Assembly (NCBI RefSeq): GCF_000699445.3
Contig: NC_067201.1
Location: 13,385,501 to 13,449,500 of the forward strand
Direction: 5' to 3'
Length of the DNA: 64,000 nt
DNA from: Schistosoma haematobium
Taxonomy: Eukaryota > Platyhelminthes > Trematoda > Strigeidida > Schistosomatidae
Shown here: positions 58,201 to 64,000 of the stretch, piece after piece
How positions within the stretch are numbered: the first letter of the stretch is position 1
Layout of the letters: each line of letters opens with the position of its first letter
Notes under the pieces: generated by a model
What the model was told of the DNA's origin: nothing
Databases searched by the model: none
What the model saw: only the letters and a program-made list of their open reading frames with translations
Made by a program: the position numbers and the translations under genes

Positions 58201-59276
58201 CTACAGACTCCTTGGTTTTCCTGTTTTTTTTTAACGAAAACTATCAACCCTCCAACTTATGCATATGACTTATTAAGTTGAAATCCAATATTTGCTCACT
58301 ATCTGTTTTATCTCGTAAAAAATTATAGTCTGCTTAACAGAACGCTTTATTGATTGATGATTTAATGCCAACATCCCAACTAGGTGTAATTTACACCGTA
58401 AGAAACTGAAGCTTGATTGCAGAAAATTTGAGCTATTATCTAATATATTTCGTCCACTTTCTAATTCTCGAATTATGCAGCGACTCATATCTTTTGATAA
58501 GTCTTGCAACTCAAATTTAAACCCGGTCTACAAATTTATCAGAAATTAAGCGATCTAAAAAGTTATATTCACTAACTCATTTGATGTTTCAAGTGACATC
58601 GTAATTCTTTTTGAATACAAAGCTTGTTTTGCTGCCTAGTTGGCTTTGATGTATCAGTTCATCCAATGGTTAGTGCCGGTAATTCAGTCTCGTGAGTAAC
58701 TAATGGTTGACTAGGTGTTACAATAGTCGATCATCATCTGTCGGTCAGAATTTTATTCGCCAATGCTAACAACCTTAGAAGATATCATCCATCAATAAAG
58801 TATAAAACTGTTCTTTTCTGCAACATAGGGTCAATTCTCACGTCCTGAAAGCAGTTAAAGCCTTTATCAACTTGTTGGTCTAAGATACTCACAAGATGAA
58901 GTGAGAACAAACACATAAACAAGCGAGAACTGTCTTGTTATTTGCTTACTTTTACGACTGCTTCAGCGGTTTCTTTGAAATCGTTACAACGACCAGGATT
59001 CCCACGCGCTAAGTAGTCTTCAACCAACTTTAGACCAATATTAAATCCGCTAATTGAGGACAATTACATCTAATAAGATGAATTAGGCGGCTTACATTTT
59101 GTCCAACTGTTCATTAATTTCTGCATCTGTATCGAAATCTCTAACAATATTAGCAACAAGAGCACCATATGTCAAAGTGAACAATTCAGCTGTCTATCGA
59201 TTTTTTAGATACATCAAGTTTTACTTAAAAATCATACCACTCTTTTAGATTCCAATCCACGCGACTGACGGGCCAT
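55223..59276 (-). CDS. TRAPPC3: trafficking protein particle complex subunit 3
   Basis: Five exons with GT-AG borders and matching phases: 59276-59238, 59193-59096, 59049-58950, 58056-57877 and 55339-55223 (534 nt, 177 aa; the human protein has 180). Recognisable segments run in order: MARQSRGLESKRV, TAELFTLTYGALV, NEQLDKI then GFNIGLKLVEDYLARGNPGR, CNDFKETAEAVVK, GFKIFLGITPTI, AGDEFSLVLENNPL, LLYSNVLAGAIRGAL and VEARFVQDQLRGD up to a C-terminal FIRRIEE. These follow TRAPPC3/Bet3 closely. Bet3 is the palmitoylated core subunit of TRAPP, which activates Rab1 in ER-to-Golgi and Golgi traffic. The cysteine in the GRCNDF segment is kept. Intron 4 (2.5 kb) holds a family C SINE and a retroposon tail. 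INTS12 follows 278 bp downstream on the same strand. Confidence 0.95.
55425..55745 (-). repeat. HHR-SINE family C in TRAPPC3 intron 4, tandem-type order
   Basis: A minus-strand ribozyme (about 55425-55470) and box B part come first. The family C 3' part, also minus (TGATCAATTATTGAGTAGTA from 55580 to GGTGGTTAGAGG), comes second. This is the order expected at a head-to-tail junction of two units. The ribozyme has CTGACGA but CACAAAAC for CACGAAAC (G12 lost). Confidence 0.6.
56215..56875 (+). mobile_element. retroposon-like repeat ending in an (AATA)n tail
   Basis: A tRNA-like box B in reverse (GGGGACTCGAACCTGAG at 56248) and an ATT repeat (56397-56447) precede about 400 bp of non-coding sequence that ends in CAAATAAATAAATAATAAAT. 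The tail suggests the 3' end of a LINE or SINE in plus orientation, but the family is not identified. The ORFs at 56270 and 56367 follow the ATT repeat and are not genes. Within TRAPPC3 intron 4. Confidence 0.4.
56880..57870. other. TRAPPC3 intron 4, unassigned part
   Basis: No repeat or exon was identified. The plus-strand ORF 57300-57647 (115 codons) has no recognisable similarity and lies in the intron of an opposite-strand gene. I cannot support it as a gene. Confidence 0.35.
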
Positions 59277-59504
59277 TTTTATCTAACCAGTAGTTTCCTT
59301 CACTCAGAATTTAAGAAAAAGAAAACGAACATTATTGTGAAGTGACAGAAAAATGTTGATAACTTGTATTTGCAGAAAGTCAGATATACGTATTTTAGGT
59401 GGATTTTATTTTTTATAATCACTAAAGTGTGTCCGTGCGTTTCGAAACATTAAATTTCATCGTTTTTGTGGATTGACACCTGTTTTACTTGGTAATACCT
59501 TTGT

Positions 59505-59636
59505 ATGGATAAAAATATGGACGAAGTCGGTGAGACCATAACTGATGGGCGACCCTTGAACGAAACTAAAGTTACCCTGAGAATGCCATCACTAACTAGC
59601 ATTAGCTATAATGCCAAAAAGCTCTTTAGACAAATG
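59505..59636 (+). other. short ORF upstream of TRAPPC3, interrupted by Merlin
   Basis: The frame MDKNMDEVGETITDGRPLNE... starts 230 bp from the TRAPPC3 start in the opposite direction. The Merlin insertion at 59637 ends its original context; without it the frame would read only a few codons more to a TAG at 60434. Mixed composition is compatible with coding, but no family is recognised. Confidence 0.25.
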
Positions 59637-60419
59637 GGTAGGACTCTAATTTATGGACGAGCCAATCAGAAGCGTTTAGGGAATTTCAAGGTCACGGCGC
59701 TAAGTTCAGTGCGAGATACTCACATTCGATCGTTTTACAGCAGATTTTAGAGAATAGGTGATCGTTGAGAGACTACAGCAGATGGGACTATTAAGAAGTT
59801 CCTGTGTCTGTGACTGCGGCAATTAAATGACCGCAGCACGGTGTGCAGACTGTCGCGATGACATTGTATTTCGTTGTACTATATGTTGTAGAAAAAGATC
59901 TGCTCGAACTGGCACTTTTTTTGCCCGGTCACGGCTAAGGCTAAGACAAACCATGATAATCGTTGCAAATTGGATCATAAAGTCTCCAGTAACATTAGCT
60001 GCGGCTATACCGATGATTGGAAAGCGTATAGATGCCTCTCAAGACTTGGTTTTGTGCATCATGTGGTGGTGCACAAACGTCATTTCTTTGATCCAACGAC
60101 GGGGGGTCCATACAAACAACAATGAGGGCATGTGGTCTAGGCTGAAGTATTCTTTAAGACCCTACCACGGCTCCAGAGGACGATTATTATGGAGTCATAT
60201 GGACGAGTTCTTATACCGCATGCACTATGATTTCAAAACTTCTGAACCTATATCAAACCTCAACAAGTTCTTAAATAATGTAAAAGAAGAATATCCATTG
60301 TAATTCATCACTTTTTTATTATATATTTTCACTTCATACTAACTCTCTTCTGATTGGCTAATGTCCTCAAGGTCACTTAAAAATTCGTTCAAAGGTCGTC
60401 CATAAAGTAGAGTTTCACC
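59637..60419 (+). mobile_element. Merlin-superfamily DNA transposon, internally deleted
   Basis: The 783-bp element has terminal inverted repeats of 24 bp (GGTAGGACTCTAATTTATGG... on the left; GGTGAAACTCTACTTTATGG... reading in from the right, 19 of 24 matches). A perfect 8-bp target duplication GACAAATG lies at 59629-59636 and 60420-60427. Merlin elements make 8-9 bp duplications, and they have been described in schistosomes. Confidence 0.88.
59827..60303 (+). pseudogene. Merlin transposase (ISXO2/IS1016-like) remnant
   Basis: The N-terminal part has CRDDIVFRCTICCRKRSART, the zinc-ribbon-like Cys region, followed by GTFFARSRL. The C-terminal part has HTNNNEGMWSRLKYSLRPYH, in which Glu is the last catalytic residue. 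Between them the shifted frame reads TDDWKAYRCLSRLGFVHHVV up to a run of six G (about 60100), so one extra base there breaks the ORF. The section that should hold the first catalytic Asp is deleted. The element cannot move on its own protein. Confidence 0.85.
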
Positions 60420-60999
60420 GACAAATGCATAAATAGATTTCGAACAAAATAATCCAAGAATGGGTACGTTGTATCTGGTCAGTCCACTCATAAACTGGTC
60501 TCGCCCCGCTAACTACTTTGTTTTACGTATTATCTGAAGTTGGTGTCCTTATTACTCAAAATTAGCCCAGTCTCCCTACCAAATATACATTTTTAGGTAT
60601 ATTAAAAAATATGCATGTGGTTGTTCAGCCAGATGTATATTCCCTTACAAAAAGAATATAAATAATTATCCTTACAAACAACTAGTAACCTCTTATTACT
60701 GACTAACAACAATAAAAAAAGGCGAAGTTTATTGAGATGAAGAATAATTATTTTGCCACAGATAACTTCGATTTATAAAGTTAGTTTACTTGTGACTTTC
60801 AAGCTTAATAGTTACTTTAGCGATAGGAAATGTTACCAGCAATTTAGAAACAAGTATTTCCCAGTGTTAAGATAATTTAAATGGGAAATCCCTTTCCTAA
60901 GTTCGACAAGTGACCTAGAGAGCACAAAAGCCGCCAATACTCAACCGTCTATTTTAAGAACAGAAGGTCAAGTGACCTACAGTTAATCCCAACGATTTC

Positions 61000-61600
61000 T
61001 AGTGCTGCAAATATTATTCGTTCCTTCGAACATGTTGACAGCGGCTTTTCTTTTATTTGCTGTCGACATCGACATATAGTTCAGTTAATAGTTTCGAACT
61101 GCAAAATGACCTGGAGAAACTTTCTGTATGGTCTAAAATTTGGCATTTGCCGATAAATACTTCCAAGTGCATTATGATGCACGATGGTCACCCATATACA
61201 TATTCATATACATTGAATAACAGTGACCTGTCTGTTGTCCATACATACAATGATTTAAGCGTTATCGTTAGCCAAGACTTAAAAATTACTGCACAGTGCC
61301 ATGCGTCGGCTGCCAAAGGTTGTAGAACCCTATGGTCAGTATGTTGAGTCTTTAGCCATGTCGATGCTAAAAACTAGATAAACAACCTATATCCCTTGTC
61401 ACAGAGAAAAACCATATTTTTTTATCTATTCAGACTGGATGTTAGATAGCGGTTCCAGATTTCTAACTGCGTGCAATAAGTTTTACTTATCCACGAGTGT
61501 ATAGTATAAGAATCAGACGTCGAACGTAGACATTTAGGCCTTCACCATTCAATACTATAAGAAACTACTCTGAAATTCTTAGTAATAGATTGCATAGACA
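61000..61600 (+). mobile_element. CR1/Jockey-type non-LTR retrotransposon RT fragment
   Basis: The open piece 61057-61347 reads LQNDLEKLSVWSKIWHLPIN, then SKCIMMHDG, and LKITAQCHASAAKGCRTLWS. This is the segment after the catalytic box in CR1-like RTs. Just upstream, in another frame, LLFAVDIDI replaces the expected LLFADD box, so one catalytic Asp is lost. It is different from the RTE elements. The region 60428-60999 shows nothing recognised. Confidence 0.75.
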
Positions 61601-61797
61601 AATGAGATACTATTAATAAATCACGATCCAGTATACAGCAATTAACATTGTTCTAGGATAGGACAAACAAACTGTCTTCGTAAGATAGTTGAACTCATTC
61701 CAGAATATACACTTTGTGTTTCAAACTGATACTTGGTATTCAATTCCTGTATCCTCACTGTAATCTTGCATAACCTGAACATGCCTACATAGGGGTT

Positions 61798-62030
61798 CCC
61801 TAAATCTCGTAAGATTCCTCAGCAAAATCAGAAAACAACTAGAAGCGGCAGCTACCCAGTCGCCTATGGTTCTGAGATCACTACCTACAATAACATAAAG
61901 ACCCTAATAGACAGTAACCCTGAACAAGAGCATTGCATCCATTGCGTAGTAATTTATACCACTAGGTTGACCAATTCGTCACACTACACTTTCGCGAAAG
62001 ATTACTGCAAAAAACAACTAGACTAATCTA
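61798..62030 (+). other. open stretch of unknown nature
   Basis: Two overlapping plus frames are open for about 110 to 230 bp. One gives LNLVRFLSKIRKQLEAAATQ, the other GSYPVAYGSEITTYNNIK. Either could be an exon or a decayed element. The rest of 61601-62379 is unassigned. Confidence 0.25.
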
Positions 62031-62379
62031 CTCAGTTGGATGACAATAATTTGTTCTCAAATGACAGTCTGTCACATACGGTATGTTAGTTTACAGGCAT
62101 GATCAAAGTGTTAGTGAACATACAGTCTTCACTGTGGTGGATTACTCAGTTTGTTTGATATTTTATAAGGCCCATAGATCATAAAAGTATGGGGTATAAT
62201 AATTCTCGCATATGAATGCGCGCTTTACGGAGATTGCGTTGAGACGTGAAACTGACAGTTGGGAGTGAATCCACGCAAATTTGAGTGCTCCTATAAATCT
62301 TACGATCTGATTGTGCATAAATCATTGTGAATAGTTGTTACAGAAGGAACTAAAAACATTTAGCTTATAAATCACTTAC

Positions 62380-62469
62380 ATATTCAATACCATCAACTTG
62401 ACTGCGTTTCGAATATATTTGTTTTATAAACTTTTCAATTTGTTTATTTGTAGCTTTGACTTCGGGCAT
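62380..62469 (-). CDS. first coding exon of an unrecognised gene
   Basis: Thirty codons (MPEVKATNKQIEKFIKQIYS and on to DGIEY) run from an ATG at 62469 to a clean donor (TAT then GTAAGTG) in phase 0. The charged, helix-like composition and perfect donor suggest a genuine exon. The next exon was not found between here and 60428. It begins 24 bp from the start of the plus-strand frame described next. Confidence 0.45.
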
Positions 62470-62493
62470 TTTCGGTTTTAAACTGTTCTAGAT

Positions 62494-63019
62494 TTGGTGT
62501 CTCTGAAATTTTGCTCCATAAACCCAATAATTGAACGTCTGTTGTTTAGCCCCCATAACAGTTATCCAGATAATATATTTGGTTTGATTGATTATGATTT
62601 ACGACCAAACCGTATGTACCTAAAACGGAATTTGGTTCACTTGTTCTTTAAGTCGAAGATTAGGAGTGCGAACGGGTACCATGCCTAAACAACAGATCAA
62701 ACGAAAACTTAGGGACTGAAATTCTAGTTTAAACTCCTGGGCGGATATCTGTGCTGCACTTAGTATCATTCCACAGAACAAAACCAGGCTGAATCGAGTA
62801 TTTTCCCGAGTTACACTTCAAGCTGTTGATAAAACTAAAATCACGACATGTGTGCAAAAACCTTTGCTCAATACTTGGGATTTAAGAAGTGACTCCCCTG
62901 GTGTTCACCGTAGTGGATCCGTCAATACTAAGAGATATGAAATTCCGCTCGACACGAATAAAGAAAGTTTAACACTCAGAGAAAACTTGAATTACACTGA
63001 AGGCAACGAACGTTTGTAG
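62494..63019 (+). CDS. unrecognised protein, two exons with a 52-nt intron
   Basis: Frame 62494-62675 joins 62728-63019 across an intron that starts GTACCATG and ends TTCTAG. The codon split by it becomes Gly and the frame stays open for 158 codons to a TAG. The product starts ...SLKFCSINPIIERLLFSPHN and continues ...LNSWADICAALSIIPQNKTR. The first ATG in frame is well inside, so an upstream exon or a spliced leader joined at 62490 (CTAG) is possible. Very short introns are typical of schistosome genes. No family is recognised. Confidence 0.45.
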
Positions 63020-63103
63020 AATTATGATCTAGTTTGGTATTAACACACTTGTCTTTGTTGTTTGTAAAATAATCCTGATGCCGAATTTGTTTTTGATTTG
63101 ACA

Positions 63104-63584
63104 GCCTAGCACAAAAAGCTCGACTCGTCCTATCGCGGCAACCGGTGATACATGTTTAGCACTTCTGAAAGATACAGTTGGACCGGAGGTAGAATAAAAT
63201 ATTTAATTGGAATGAGGATAAGTTTCATAGAATTCTCATGCTCGCCATGTCAAGCCATGCTATACCGAACAAATGTTCCCGCATTCAACATTCTCTATCT
63301 TTACCAAGGGTTACATGTTTAATGTCAATCTTCTAATTAATTATATGTTCGGCTTCGAGTGGTTAGGAATCAATACAACGACAAGCCAAATTACTCCGCC
63401 AGTAACAAATGCTAAGTTCCAGAGTATACTAGCGGAATTTCTAAACCCAACCAAATCCAACCCTCAACCTTCGAAAAGTAACCTAAACATAAGTCGAAAA
63501 TCAAGTGGCAAATGCGTTATTTCTTCCAGAAATGAATATAATACAACAACCGACAGTAACTTTCGTGGTTTGGGATACAACTAG
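63104..63584 (+). CDS. possible further exons of the same plus-strand gene
   Basis: Candidate exon 63104-63199 follows a good acceptor (TTGACAG) and reads PSTKSSTRPIAATGDTCLAL up to GPE before GTAGAA. Candidate exon 63359-63584 follows TTCGAG and reads WLGINTTTSQITPPVTNAKF to a stop after GLGYN. These two join in frame with each other. I could not find a phase-compatible junction to the upstream exon, so the gene model is incomplete. Confidence 0.35.
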
Positions 63585-63794
63585 AAGAAAGATCGAGAAT
63601 TGTGAAACCCACTAGCAGAGACGAACTCTAGTTTGAAACTAAAACGGCGACAAATACCTATTAAAGGTGGTTGGATTTGTTATTATACAACCAGGGCGAT
63701 GCCTCAAACTTGCGTCCGTAAAAATATGAGAAAAATGATACTTACTAAAGAAATTTGCAAATAAAATGAAACAAATATATGATACAACTTAAAA

Positions 63795-63877
63795 ACTGAC
63801 GGGGATATTCAACAACAAAGAAACAGACGGGCAAAACGCTTTGAGGAACTCTAGAATAGACCAGCTCCACGGAACGC
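63795..63877 (+). mobile_element. small RTE fragment
   Basis: ATTCAACAACAAAGAAACAG and TTTGAGGAACTCTAGAATAG match the coding strand of the RTE at 47560-47625. It is joined directly to the gag fragment on the opposite strand. The region 63585-63794 is unassigned. Confidence 0.7.
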
Positions 63878-64000
63878 GTTATGTTCACTCGACATATTTT
63901 CTTCAGATTGGCAAGGAGTTTCATCAGAAATATGTGAATCATTAGGAAAAGTCATACCTGGTACAATAACATGAGAATTCTGATAAATCGATTAGTTAGA
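63878..64000 (-). mobile_element. second copy of the LTR/gag element, cut by the window end
   Basis: The reverse strand matches 44918-45040 almost base for base (TCATGTTATTGTACCAGGTA and on). This shows that the gag element is a dispersed repeat. It continues beyond the window. Confidence 0.85.

Noticed and set aside
1..64000. CRISPR arrays, bacterial operons or phage genes
   Set aside because: No spaced short repeats of that type. Introns, SINEs and LINEs show a eukaryotic nuclear genome.

Overview
The window looks like nuclear DNA of a blood fluke (genus Schistosoma). It is AT-rich and intron-rich, and it is crowded with short tRNA-headed repeats that carry hammerhead ribozymes, as the schistosome Sm-alpha repeat does. 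It also holds an RTE-clade LINE of the SR2 type, Penelope-like and CR1-like remnants, a Merlin DNA transposon and a gag-bearing LTR element. The species assignment is inference; nothing was searched.

Host genes are few and lie mostly at the right-hand end. Two are recognised with confidence, both on the minus strand and read in this order: a five-exon TRAPPC3 (59276 to 55223, 177 aa) and a three-exon INTS12 (54944 to 51055, 647 aa, PHD finger). They are separated by only 278 bp, and a splice-acceptor-like AG sits 2 nt before the INTS12 ATG. Two unrecognised genes appear divergent around 62470: a 30-codon first exon on the minus strand and a plus-strand reading frame joined by a 52-nt intron. 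A first exon with a signal-anchor-like segment lies at 5915-6495 on the minus strand, and its other exons were not found.

Region by region: 1-5 kb, ribozyme SINEs and an RTE tail. 5-8 kb, a secreted or membrane protein first exon and AT-rich DNA. 8-18 kb, SINE families A and B plus RTE fragments. 18-27 kb, a complete 333-bp Sm-alpha-like unit, two Penelope-like remnants and an internally deleted RTE. 27-33 kb, more SINEs. 33.6-36.8 kb, a full-length RTE (minus) nested in an inverted-repeat element. 38-42 kb, a TA-flanked foldback element and SINEs. 42.4-42.7 kb, a retroposed unit with two facing hammerheads. 43.5-45.8 kb, an LTR/gag element. 46-49.2 kb, a second full-length RTE (plus). 49.7-50.4 kb, a 3'-truncated RTE. 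51-59.3 kb, INTS12 and TRAPPC3. 59.6-60.4 kb, Merlin. 61 kb, a CR1 remnant. 62.4-63.6 kb, the unrecognised gene pair. The window ends in a second gag fragment.

The main theme is the ribozyme repeats. Three families, which share no obvious sequence outside the catalytic core, have the same plan: RNA polymerase III-like box, then hammerhead, then 3' tail. All three use a loopless self-complementary helix III. Some copies are joined head to tail and others are inverted in a way that fits twin priming by a LINE.
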